In this document: piece after piece, positions 1 to 6,067 of the stretch
Numbering within the stretch: the stretch's first letter is position 1
Layout of the letters: each line of letters starts with the position of its first letter
From: SpSt-398 sp033762195
GTDB lineage: Bacteria > Bacteroidota > Bacteroidia > Chitinophagales > Chitinophagaceae
Assembly: GCA_033762195.1 (NCBI GenBank)
Contig: JANRLV010000003.1
Coordinates: 1 to 16,560 of the forward strand
Direction: 5' to 3'
DNA length: 16,560 nt
Translations under genes and position numbers: made by a program
The notes under the pieces: model-generated
The model's database searches: none
Seen by the model: only the letters and a program-made list of their open reading frames with translations
Told to the model about the DNA's origin: nothing

Positions 1-402
1 TTGTGTATGTCTCTATCCGGTATAGCTCAGTCAAACGACGAGATCCGTTTATTGAATAATACACGCCTTTTACACAAAACCGTTTTCGAGACAAAAGACA
101 GTCTCGTGTTGGATAATATATTTGGCTCCTCAGTAACTTATGGACATTCAAGTGGAAAAGTGGAGAACAGGGAAGAAGCGATAAGAGGGATCATACACAG
201 TAAGATTAATTTTGTGGATCTTACTATAGACGGCATACAAGTTCAGTTGGTAGGAAATACGGCTGTTACCCGTCACGTGATGACCGCTAATGAGTTGTTG
301 GCAGACAATCAGAAAAGGCCATTGAAATTATTGGTTTTGTTTGTTTGGGTGAAAGAAAGAAAGGAGTGGAAATTAATGGCAAGACAAGCCGTCAAGATAT
401 AA
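1..402 (+). CDS. NTF2-like / DUF4440-type protein, 5' end outside window
   Basis: The frame is open from the first base and ends at the TAA at 400-402. The visible 133 residues look like one SnoaL/NTF2-like alpha+beta domain: a helix-rich start (residues about 12-40), a Tyr-Gly-His stretch near 46-49, and alternating strands ending in a hydrophobic VFVWV-type strand and a WKLMARQ strand, typical of DUF4440 proteins of about 120-150 aa. The first residues (LCMSLSGIAQS) resemble the end of a Sec signal peptide, so the true start is probably upstream of the window and the protein is probably exported; an internal ATG at position 7 is the alternative. DUF4440 members have no common reaction, so no function is assigned. 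It ends 69 nt before the nuoF start, where nuoE often sits in other operons. A heptad-repeat spacer begins immediately after its stop. Confidence 0.7.
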   Translation: MCMSLSGIAQSNDEIRLLNNTRLLHKTVFETKDSLVLDNIFGSSVTYGHSSGKVENREEAIRGIIHSKINFVDLTIDGIQVQLVGNTAVTRHVMTANELLADNQKRPLKLLVLFVWVKERKEWKLMARQAVKI

Positions 403-437
403 GCTAAAGGCCAAACGCTAATCGCTAATCGCTTTTA
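403..437. repeat. heptad-repeat spacer, five 7-nt units (GCYWWWN type)
   Basis: Directly after the stop codon of the NTF2-like gene, the spacer reads as five units of exactly 7 nt, each starting with GC. The third and fourth are both GCTAATC; the last is GCTTTTA, which is the A-rich unit type on the opposite strand. The following actattg (438-444) may be a decayed sixth unit. The same unit type and register recurs after nuoH and nuoI. Function unknown. Confidence 0.6.
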
Positions 438-471
438 ACTATTGGTCTCAAGAAAAAATACAACCATAACA

Positions 472-1827
472 ATGGGTCGAAAATTATTACTGGATAAAGC
501 ACATGTCGAAGGCATTCGGGGCTATGAGGTGTACCGCCGCGAGGGGGGGTACCGTAGCGTGGAGAAAGCACTGAAGACCATGAACCCGGATGCTGTTACC
601 GAAGAAGTAAAGAAGAGTGGGTTGAGGGGACGTGGCGGGGCCGGTTTCCCTACGGGTATGAAATGGAGTTTTCTGGCCAAACCGGAGGGCGTTCCCCGTT
701 ATCTGGTGGTGAATGCCGATGAAAGTGAGCCGGGTACGTTTAAAGACCGATACCTGATGGAATTCATTCCCCATTTGCTGATCGAGGGAATGATCGTTTC
801 TTCTTTTGCATTAGGATCAAATCGCTCTTATATCTATATCCGTGGAGAATATGCCTGGATCGTAGACATTCTGGAACAGGCGATCGCCGAAGCCCGAAAC
901 AATGGTTGGTTAGGAAAGAATATTTTGGGAACCGGATTTGATTGTGAAATATATGTTCAACGCGGTGCCGGTGCTTATATCTGTGGGGAAGAAACAGCTT
1001 TGATCGAATCACTCGAAGGAAAAAGAGGTAACCCACGGATCAAACCACCTTTCCCGGCCGTAAAGGGCTTGTGGGACTGTCCAACCGTAGTGAACAATGT
1101 AGAGACCATTGCAGCCGTAGTACCCATCATCAACGAAGGCGGCGAGGAATATGCCAAGATCGGGGTAGGTCGTTCCACCGGGACCAAACTTATTTCCGCT
1201 TGTGGAAATATCAATAAACCCGGGGTGTATGAGATCGATATGACGATCAGTGTAGAGGAATTTATTTATAGCGATGAATATTGCGGTGGTATCGCCAATG
1301 GAAGAAGGCTGAAAGCCTGTATCCCCGGGGGGTCCTCCGTACCTATTTTACCGGCGAACTTATTGTTAAAGACCGCCAAAGGCGAAACAAGGTATATGAA
1401 CTATGAGAGCCTGTCGGATGGTGGCTTTGCCACCGGTTCGATGATGGGTTCGGGTGGTTTTATTGTGATGGACGAAGATCAATGTGTGGTAAAACATACC
1501 TATACCCTGGCCCGGTTCTATCGTCATGAAAGTTGTGGACAATGTAGTCCCTGCCGCGAAGGAACAGGTTGGATGGAGAAGATCTTATTGAATATTGATC
1601 AGGGAAAAGGAAAGAAGAGTGATATTGATCTGTTGTGGGATATTCAACGTAAGATCGAAGGAAATACGATTTGTCCGTTGGGAGATGCGGCTGCCTGGCC
1701 GGTTGCGGCAGCTATAAGGCATTTCAGGGATGAGTTTGAGTGGCATGTGGATAATCCGGCAGATTGTTTGAAGAGAAATTATGGATTGGCGGGTTATGCC
1801 AATCCGTTGAAGTTGATGGAAGTTTAG
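472..1827 (+). CDS. nuoF: NADH-quinone oxidoreductase subunit F (NADH/FMN-binding)
   Basis: This 451-residue protein is the NADH dehydrogenase subunit of complex I: it oxidises NADH on FMN in the peripheral arm and passes electrons to Fe-S cluster N3. The glycine-rich FMN motif GRGGAGFPTG is at residues 53-62. NADES at 81-85 and GAGAYICGEETALIESLEGK at 165-184 belong to the NADH/FMN pocket. The N3 [4Fe-4S] ligands are Cys355, Cys358, Cys361 and Cys401 (CGQCSPC, then CPLGD). The length matches the family. I chose ATG 472 because a TTG at 442 would add ten residues not expected in NuoF and would put the start in the decayed heptad spacer. No Shine-Dalgarno sequence is visible; the leader is A-rich. 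The stop codon is followed one base later by the left arm of the GxxExxY cassette, instead of the usual short spacer to nuoG. Confidence 0.97.
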   Translation: MGRKLLLDKAHVEGIRGYEVYRREGGYRSVEKALKTMNPDAVTEEVKKSGLRGRGGAGFPTGMKWSFLAKPEGVPRYLVVNADESEPGTFKDRYLMEFIPHLLIEGMIVSSFALGSNRSYIYIRGEYAWIVDILEQAIAEARNNGWLGKNILGTGFDCEIYVQRGAGAYICGEETALIESLEGKRGNPRIKPPFPAVKGLWDCPTVVNNVETIAAVVPIINEGGEEYAKIGVGRSTGTKLISACGNINKPGVYEIDMTISVEEFIYSDEYCGGIANGRRLKACIPGGSSVPILPANLLLKTAKGETRYMNYESLSDGGFATGSMMGSGGFIVMDEDQCVVKHTYTLARFYRHESCGQCSPCREGTGWMEKILLNIDQGKGKKSDIDLLWDIQRKIEGNTICPLGDAAAWPVAAAIRHFRDEFEWHVDNPADCLKRNYGLAGYANPLKLMEV

Positions 1828-1871
1828 TATTTCTCGCGGCGCACGCAGAGTTTTTTGGCGGACGCGGCGGC
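1828..1871 (+). repeat. left arm of inverted repeat flanking the GxxExxY gene
   Basis: This 44-nt G+C-rich arm starts immediately after the nuoF stop codon. Aligned to the reverse complement of 2291-2333 it matches at 37 of 44 positions with one gap. The outer 10 nt (TATTTCTCGC) and the inner block (GGCGGACGCGGCGGC) match perfectly. Two of the mismatches would be G-U pairs in RNA. Confidence 0.9.
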
Positions 1872-1904
1872 TGTCTTATATTTTTAAACCTTAACCTTGT
1901 GAAA

Positions 1905-2282
1905 ATGGCAGAGAATGAACTGGCCTCTATGGCCCTGGATATCTGTTTTGAATTACATAAGAAATATGGTCCAGGACTTTTTGAGAGTGTTTACGAAGAG
2001 CTCTTTTGCTACGAATGGGAAAAAACAGGAATTCCTTTTAAAAGACAACAAGGTATTCCACTTATTCATGAAGAAGTGAAATTGGAAGTTGGCTTTAGGG
2101 CAGATGTGATATTGGATAATAAAGTGTTATTAGAATTTAAAAGTACCGAGGGATTTGCGGAGGTACATTTTAAACAAGTATTAACATACTTAAAATTGGC
2201 AAATATCCGACTTGGACTCTTGATTAATTTTAATGTAGTTATGTTAAGAACGGGAATAAAAAGAATCGCTAATAATTTGTAA
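1905..2282 (+). CDS. GxxExxY family protein (PD-(D/E)XK_3-like)
   Basis: This 125-residue protein carries the family's signature GLFESVY (Gly24, Glu27, Tyr30) after an N-terminal helix. A PD-(D/E)XK-like core follows: Asp67 in a GFRADVIL strand, then Glu77-Phe-Lys79 in VLLEFKS, and His88 and Gln91 in HFKQVLTYL. GxxExxY proteins are assigned to the PD-(D/E)XK nuclease superfamily by fold, but to my knowledge no activity is established; DNA or RNA cleavage is only a possibility. ATG 1905 is chosen because residues start in the conserved N-terminal helix and because an upstream extension would run through the inverted-repeat arm. The reading frame is intact, with all presumed catalytic residues kept. 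Its composition (about 33% G+C) differs from the surrounding nuo genes. It is probably co-transcribed with nuo but unrelated to complex I. Confidence 0.88.
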   Translation: MAENELASMALDICFELHKKYGPGLFESVYEELFCYEWEKTGIPFKRQQGIPLIHEEVKLEVGFRADVILDNKVLLEFKSTEGFAEVHFKQVLTYLKLANIRLGLLINFNVVMLRTGIKRIANNL

Positions 2283-2290
2283 TAAGGGTT

Positions 2291-2333
2291 GCCGCCGCGT
2301 CCGCCTAAAACTTAGCGCCCGCTGCGAGAAATA
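2291..2333 (+). repeat. right arm of inverted repeat flanking the GxxExxY gene
   Basis: This 43-nt arm starts 8 nt after the GxxExxY stop codon and ends 8 nt before the nuoG start. It is complementary to 1828-1871 (37 of 44 aligned positions). In RNA the two arms could form a long stem closing the GxxExxY gene as a loop, leaving only an A-rich single-stranded leader in front of nuoG. Confidence 0.9.
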
Positions 2334-2341
2334 AAAAAAAT

Positions 2342-3454
2342 ATGTCTGAGCAACTATTTAAAATAACGATCGATAACATCTCCATTGAGGTGGCGCCAGG
2401 GACTACGATCCTTGAGGCGGCACGCAAGATCGGTGGGGATGTGACTCCGCCCGCGATGTGCTATTACAGCAAATTGAAAGGGAGTGGGGGAAAATGCCGT
2501 ACCTGTCTGGTAGAAGTATCCAAAGGATCAGAAAAAGATCCGCGCCCCATGCCCAAACTGATGGCCAGTTGCCGTACCACAGTAATGGATGGCATGGAAA
2601 TAAAGAACATTACTTCGGAAAGAGTGCAGGATGCGCGTGCAGGGGTGGTGGAATTTCTTTTACTCAATCACCCGCTCGATTGCCCGATCTGTGATCAGGC
2701 CGGGGAATGTCACCTGCAAGACCTCGGCTATGAACACGGGAAAGAAGGTACACGCTACGAGTTTGGCCGCCGGACTTTTGAGAAACACGATCTCGGTCCT
2801 TATATCCAGCTCCACATGACACGCTGTATCCTTTGCTATCGTTGTGTGTATGTAGCTGATCAACTCACTGCTAAACGCGAACATGGAGTCCTCGACCGGG
2901 GTGATCATGCCCAGATCGCTACGCAAATTGAAAAAGCACTGACCAACGATTTTATTGGGAATGTAATTGATGTTTGCCCCGTTGGTGCATTGACCGATAA
3001 AACCTTCCGGTTTAAAAACCGTGTATGGTTTACCAAACCCGTGAATGCCCACCGCGAATGCAGCAAATGCTGTGGTAAAACTCAACTCTGGTTACGTGGC
3101 GAAGAAGTATTGCGTGTCACCGCGCGCAAAGATCAATGGGGAGAGGTAGAGGATTCCACACCCGGCCAAACCGGATGGATCTGTAACGAATGTCGTTTTG
3201 AGAAAAAAGACCTGAAAGATTGGGTGATCGAAGGGCCGGCAAATATCAGCCGTCACTCCGTGATCTCGGCCAATAAATATAAGACCCTGGTGAAACCGGA
3301 AGAAACGGTGGCCAAAGTGATGGGAGGAAGGGCACCTAAATTATTGATGGATATTCATGATGTGAGCGAGGTGAATGATCCTTCGGTGGACCTGAGCAAG
3401 ATCAATGGCCCTGCCACCGGAGCCACATTTTCAAAAGAAAAAAATAAAGCCTGA
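2342..3454 (+). CDS. nuoG: NADH-quinone oxidoreductase subunit G, short form (Fe-S protein)
   Basis: This 370-residue protein is the electron-wire subunit of the complex I peripheral arm. Ligand sets are visible in the family order: [2Fe-2S] N1b at Cys40, Cys52, Cys55 and Cys77; N5 at His110, Cys114, Cys117 and Cys123; N4 at Cys162, Cys165, Cys168 and Cys212. A further group, Cys240, Cys243, Cys244, Cys281 and Cys284, lies where the extra N7-type cluster domain begins in long NuoG proteins, but its spacing differs from the usual C-x2-C-x3-C-x27-C. The protein then ends, whereas E. coli NuoG continues with a large molybdopterin-oxidoreductase-like domain (about 900 aa in total). I recall short NuoG as common in Bacteroidota. 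The ATG has no Shine-Dalgarno but an A-rich leader. The stop overlaps the nuoH start by one base (TGATG), which argues for a genuine end and translational coupling. Confidence 0.95.
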   Translation: MSEQLFKITIDNISIEVAPGTTILEAARKIGGDVTPPAMCYYSKLKGSGGKCRTCLVEVSKGSEKDPRPMPKLMASCRTTVMDGMEIKNITSERVQDARAGVVEFLLLNHPLDCPICDQAGECHLQDLGYEHGKEGTRYEFGRRTFEKHDLGPYIQLHMTRCILCYRCVYVADQLTAKREHGVLDRGDHAQIATQIEKALTNDFIGNVIDVCPVGALTDKTFRFKNRVWFTKPVNAHRECSKCCGKTQLWLRGEEVLRVTARKDQWGEVEDSTPGQTGWICNECRFEKKDLKDWVIEGPANISRHSVISANKYKTLVKPEETVAKVMGGRAPKLLMDIHDVSEVNDPSVDLSKINGPATGATFSKEKNKA

Positions 3455-4503
3455 TGGACCTGTTGACGATTCCGTGGTTATTGTTACTGGAAAAAGCGAT
3501 ACTCATCCTTTTCATTGTAACCGTGTGCCTCGTTACAGCCATGTATGCTACCTGGGGTGAGCGTAAAGTAGCGGCTGTGATTCAGGACAGGCTTGGACCC
3601 AACAGGGCCGGACCGTTTGGTTTGTTTCAACCTCTGGCCGATGGACTGAAATTATTCATGAAGGAAGAGATCATTCCCAATTCAGCCGCCAAATTTCTTT
3701 TTGTGCTGGGTCCCGGATTAGCCATGGTGACCGCCCTGATGACCAGTGCTGTCATTCCCTGGGGGACCACCATTGATATTGCAGGCCGTAAGGTGGCACT
3801 TCAGATCGCAGATATCAATGTGGCCTTATTGTATTCCTTTGCTGTGGTCAGCATGGGGGTATATGGTATCATGATCGGTGGATGGGCCTCCAATAATAAA
3901 TTCTCTTTGTTAGCCGGTATTCGCGGAGCTTCACAGATGATCTCCTACGAATTACCCATGGGCTTATCCGTCATCTCCCTCCTGATGATTACAGGTACTT
4001 TACGCCTCAGCGGGATCGTGGGACAACAAGCAGAAGGCCTGTTCAATTGGAATATCATTTACCAACCCCTGGGCTTCTTTATCTTTTTTGTATGTGCCCT
4101 CGCGGAATGTAACCGGACGCCTTTTGACCTCCCCGAGGCGGAGAACGAATTGAACTTTGGTTATCATCAGGAGTATTCCTCGATGAAACTTGGATTCTAT
4201 CTTTTTGCAGAATACATCAACATGTTCATGAGCGGCGTCATGATGTCCACTCTGTACTTTGGTGGATATGATATACCCTTTGTAAATGAGGCCGCCTGGG
4301 GCGACCATTGGTGGGTAGGATTGATCGGATTTGGAGTATTGATGACCAAGGCCCTGATCTTTGTATTCATATTCATGTGGATCCGGTGGACCATCCCCCG
4401 TTTCCGGTATGATCAGTTGATGAACCTGGGATGGAAGAATTTGATCCCCTTGGACCTGATCAATATGCTGATCACGGCACTGGTGGTATTATGGAGGAAT
4501 TAG
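3454..4503 (+). CDS. nuoH: NADH-quinone oxidoreductase subunit H
   Basis: This 349-residue inner-membrane subunit links the peripheral arm to the membrane arm and forms much of the quinone chamber. Typical motifs are WGERKVAA (34-41), DRLGPNRAGPFG (45-56), AECNRTPFDLPEAENEL (217-233, with the acidic residues of the loop near the quinone cavity), the following GYHQEYSSMK, and RWTIPRFRYDQLM (311-323). About eight hydrophobic segments fit the family. The start codon shares one base with the nuoG stop, so nuoG and nuoH are probably translationally coupled. The TAG stop is the point where the heptad-repeat spacer begins. Confidence 0.97.
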   Translation: MDLLTIPWLLLLEKAILILFIVTVCLVTAMYATWGERKVAAVIQDRLGPNRAGPFGLFQPLADGLKLFMKEEIIPNSAAKFLFVLGPGLAMVTALMTSAVIPWGTTIDIAGRKVALQIADINVALLYSFAVVSMGVYGIMIGGWASNNKFSLLAGIRGASQMISYELPMGLSVISLLMITGTLRLSGIVGQQAEGLFNWNIIYQPLGFFIFFVCALAECNRTPFDLPEAENELNFGYHQEYSSMKLGFYLFAEYINMFMSGVMMSTLYFGGYDIPFVNEAAWGDHWWVGLIGFGVLMTKALIFVFIFMWIRWTIPRFRYDQLMNLGWKNLIPLDLINMLITALVVLWRN

Positions 4504-4537
4504 CTATTGGCTAATAGCTAGTAGCTTTTAGCCTTTA
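4503..4537. repeat. heptad-repeat block A after nuoH, five 7-nt units
   Basis: Starting at the G of the nuoH stop codon, five 7-nt units run in register, for example GCTAATA, GCTAGTA and GCTTTTA. Block A is partly complementary to block B downstream: 4516-4533 aligned to the reverse complement of 4594-4611 gives 15 of 18 matches. The 11-nt sequence AGCTAGTAGCT is also a direct repeat shared by the two blocks. Confidence 0.65.
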
Positions 4538-4587
4538 GTTGAATTTATATAAGCAGGTATAATTAGAACTCAAAGTATTATGAATAA

Positions 4588-4622
4588 GCTAATAGCCAAA
4601 AGCTAGTAGCTAAAAGCTTAAA
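4588..4622. repeat. heptad-repeat block B before nuoI, five 7-nt units
   Basis: Again five 7-nt units in register (for example GCTAATA, GCCAAAA, GCTAGTA and GCTAAAA) run up to 5 nt before the nuoI ATG. This block is A-rich where block A ends T-rich, so the two can pair imperfectly around a unique 50-nt centre (4538-4587). The pair makes the nuoH-nuoI spacer 123 nt, long for this compact operon. Confidence 0.65.
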
Positions 4623-4626
4623 AAGC

Positions 4627-5172
4627 ATGAACGCGTTAACCAACAGAGCAAAACCCGTAGATCGCAAACCCATGACCTGGGTGGAAAAGCTCTATGTTTG
4701 GAATATCGCCAAAGGAATGGCTGTTACGTTTAGCCATATCTTCAAGCGAAAACCAACGATCCGGTATCCGGAAGAGAAACGAAGCTTTAGCCAGGTCTTT
4801 CGCGGGCTGCATATCCTGAACCGGGATGAGGAAGGAAGAGAGCGTTGTACAGCCTGTGGACTTTGCGCTGTGGCTTGTCCGGCGGAAGCGATCACGATGG
4901 AAGCCGCCGAAAGACAGAAAGGCGAAGAGAACCTGTACCGCGAAGAGAAATACGCAGCCAAATATGAGATCAATATGCTGCGCTGTATTTTCTGTGGCTT
5001 ATGCGAGGAAGCCTGTCCAAAGGATGCGATCTATTTATCACAAACCTTTGCCCCGGCGAACTATGGTAGAAAAGGATTTATTTATGGGAAAGATAATCTG
5101 CTGATCCCCCATCCAAAAAATGACCCGGAGGGTTTTGCGAAAGCAAGAGGGGAAAGGCAGTCAGTCAGCTAA
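4627..5172 (+). CDS. nuoI: NADH-quinone oxidoreductase subunit I (two [4Fe-4S] clusters)
   Basis: This 181-residue ferredoxin-like subunit carries clusters N6a and N6b, the last relays before N2 and quinone. Two ferredoxin motifs are clear: Cys74, Cys77, Cys80 and Cys84 (CTACGLCAVAC) and Cys120, Cys123, Cys126 and Cys130 (CIFCGLCEEAC), each followed by Pro. The amphipathic N-terminal stretch around residues 17-40 fits the helix that rests on the membrane arm. The start at 4627 follows the A-rich end of repeat block B, and no Shine-Dalgarno is visible. The TAA stop lies inside a perfect 16-nt palindrome (5168-5183), the first two units of another heptad spacer, so the repeat supplies the end of the gene. 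Confidence 0.96.
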   Translation: MNALTNRAKPVDRKPMTWVEKLYVWNIAKGMAVTFSHIFKRKPTIRYPEEKRSFSQVFRGLHILNRDEEGRERCTACGLCAVACPAEAITMEAAERQKGEENLYREEKYAAKYEINMLRCIFCGLCEEACPKDAIYLSQTFAPANYGRKGFIYGKDNLLIPHPKNDPEGFAKARGERQSVS

Positions 5173-5208
5173 AAGCTTTTAGCCATTCGCTTTTAGTAAT
5201 AGCCAACA
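5168..5208. repeat. heptad-repeat spacer nuoI-nuoJ with 16-nt perfect palindrome
   Basis: The first two 7-nt units plus two bases form GCTAAAAGCTTTTAGC (5168-5183), a perfect palindrome containing the nuoI stop codon. Further units follow in register (GCCATTC, GCTTTTA), then one with a base lost, then GCCAACA. The unit type matches the arrays after the NTF2-like gene and nuoH. Confidence 0.6.
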
Positions 5209-5217
5209 CCAACTAAC

Positions 5218-5718
5218 ATGAACATAACTACAATACTATTTTGGTTTCTTACCGCGCTGGCGTTGCTCAGTGCGTTGATGATGATCACCCGAAAGAACCC
5301 CATCTATAGTGTGATCTGGTTGATCATGACCTTCTTCTCCATTTCCGGACACTATTTATTGCTTAATGCCCAGTTCCTGGCGGTGGTGAATATCATTGTC
5401 TATGCCGGTGCCATCATGGTACTGTTTCTTTATGTACTGATGTTAATGGACCTGAAAAAGGATTCCGAGCCGCGTAAGAATAAGTGGGTGAAACTGGCAG
5501 GCGCGGTAGCCGGAGGTACTTTATTGCTTGTTCTTGTGGCTGCCCTGAAGGATATTGATATAAAAATGGATAAAGCCCAAACCGGGTATGGCGATATTGG
5601 ATTGATCGAAAACCTGGGCAAGGCCCTCTTCAATGAATACGTGATACCCTTTGAGGTCAGTAGCATACTTTTTCTCAGCGCCATGGTAGGGGCTGTGGTC
5701 ATCGGTAAAAAAGATTAA
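5218..5718 (+). CDS. nuoJ: NADH-quinone oxidoreductase subunit J
   Basis: This 166-residue integral membrane subunit of the complex I pump has about five hydrophobic segments. The strongest signature is the segment around residues 57-79 (VNIIVYAGAIMVLFLYVLM), the conserved pi-bulge helix TM3 that couples quinone chemistry to proton transfer, with Tyr62 in the expected place. A charged stretch (residues 79-90) separates it from the last helices. The length fits the family. Four nt separate its stop from the nuoK start, so the two are tightly coupled. Confidence 0.95.
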   Translation: MNITTILFWFLTALALLSALMMITRKNPIYSVIWLIMTFFSISGHYLLLNAQFLAVVNIIVYAGAIMVLFLYVLMLMDLKKDSEPRKNKWVKLAGAVAGGTLLLVLVAALKDIDIKMDKAQTGYGDIGLIENLGKALFNEYVIPFEVSSILFLSAMVGAVVIGKKD

Positions 5719-5722
5719 GCAA

Positions 5723-6052
5723 ATGGAGATCAACTATTACATATTCCTGTCACTTGCCCTTTTTGCCATTGGCATCACCGGGGTATTGACACGGCGTAAT
5801 GCCATCATCATCTTCATGTGTATTGAGCTTATGCTCAATGCCGTCAATTTGTTGCTGGTTGCCTTTTCAAAAATGCATCACCTCAAAGCTGCCGCAGGGG
5901 CTGTAACAGCCGGCACAGAAGGGCAGCTCTTTGTGTTTTTTATCATGGTCGTGGCTGCGGCGGAGGTGGCGGTCGGATTGGCGATCATTGTGATGATGTA
6001 CCGGAACATCCATTCGGTGGATGTCAACTTTTTAAACAGGCTGAAAAATTAA
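5723..6052 (+). CDS. nuoK: NADH-quinone oxidoreductase subunit K
   Basis: This 109-residue, three-helix subunit resembles Mrp antiporter subunits. The two membrane glutamates of the family are present: Glu35 in the FMCIELMLNAVN motif of helix 2, and Glu81 in the AAAEVAVGLAI motif of helix 3 (E. coli Glu36 and Glu72). The interval between them is 46 residues, against 36 in E. coli. The extra ten or so residues lie in the loop after helix 2 (about 50-67), which is rich in Ala, Gly and His. It lies 4 nt after nuoJ and 15 nt before nuoL. Confidence 0.96.
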   Translation: MEINYYIFLSLALFAIGITGVLTRRNAIIIFMCIELMLNAVNLLLVAFSKMHHLKAAAGAVTAGTEGQLFVFFIMVVAAAEVAVGLAIIVMMYRNIHSVDVNFLNRLKN

Positions 6053-6067
6053 AGACCGGATCATTTT

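Larger units (their letters stand above)
1828..2333 (+). mobile_element. putative hairpin-flanked GxxExxY cassette inserted between nuoF and nuoG
   Basis: A unit of about 506 nt consists of a 44-nt left arm, an A+T-rich one-gene core and a 43-nt right arm that is the left arm's imperfect reverse complement. By hand count the core 1921-2280 has 120 G+C in 360 nt (33%). Single 60-nt lines counted in nuoF (35/60) and nuoG (38/60 and 25/60) are higher, so the core looks foreign. The unit splits nuoF and nuoG, which are normally adjacent, without damaging either: it begins right after the nuoF stop and ends 8 nt before the nuoG ATG. I see no clear target-site duplication and no transposase. Mobility is inferred from structure, base composition and position, not shown. 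Confidence 0.6.

Noticed and set aside
442..471. TTG start 10 codons upstream for nuoF
   Set aside because: The added residues do not resemble a NuoF N-terminus and lie in the decayed end of the heptad spacer; ATG 472 gives the family length.
1764..1904. Upstream extension of the GxxExxY frame into nuoF
   Set aside because: It would overlap nuoF and translate the inverted-repeat arm; ATG 1905 fits the start of the conserved N-terminal helix.
2660..3085. 141-codon antisense open frame over nuoG
   Set aside because: It lies opposite the conserved N5/N4 ligand region and has no independent support.
3449..3460. Frameshift or premature stop truncating nuoG
   Set aside because: The stop overlaps the nuoH start by one base and the DNA after it is NuoH with no remnant of a longer NuoG, so the short form is genuine.
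4558..4563. TATAAT as a promoter for nuoI
   Set aside because: This is a sigma70-type -10 box, not the Bacteroidota TAnnTTTG type; there is no upstream partner and it is a chance match in A+T-rich spacer DNA.
403..5208. CRISPR array
   Set aside because: The units are 7 nt, degenerate and contiguous, with no spacers of uniform length and no cas genes.
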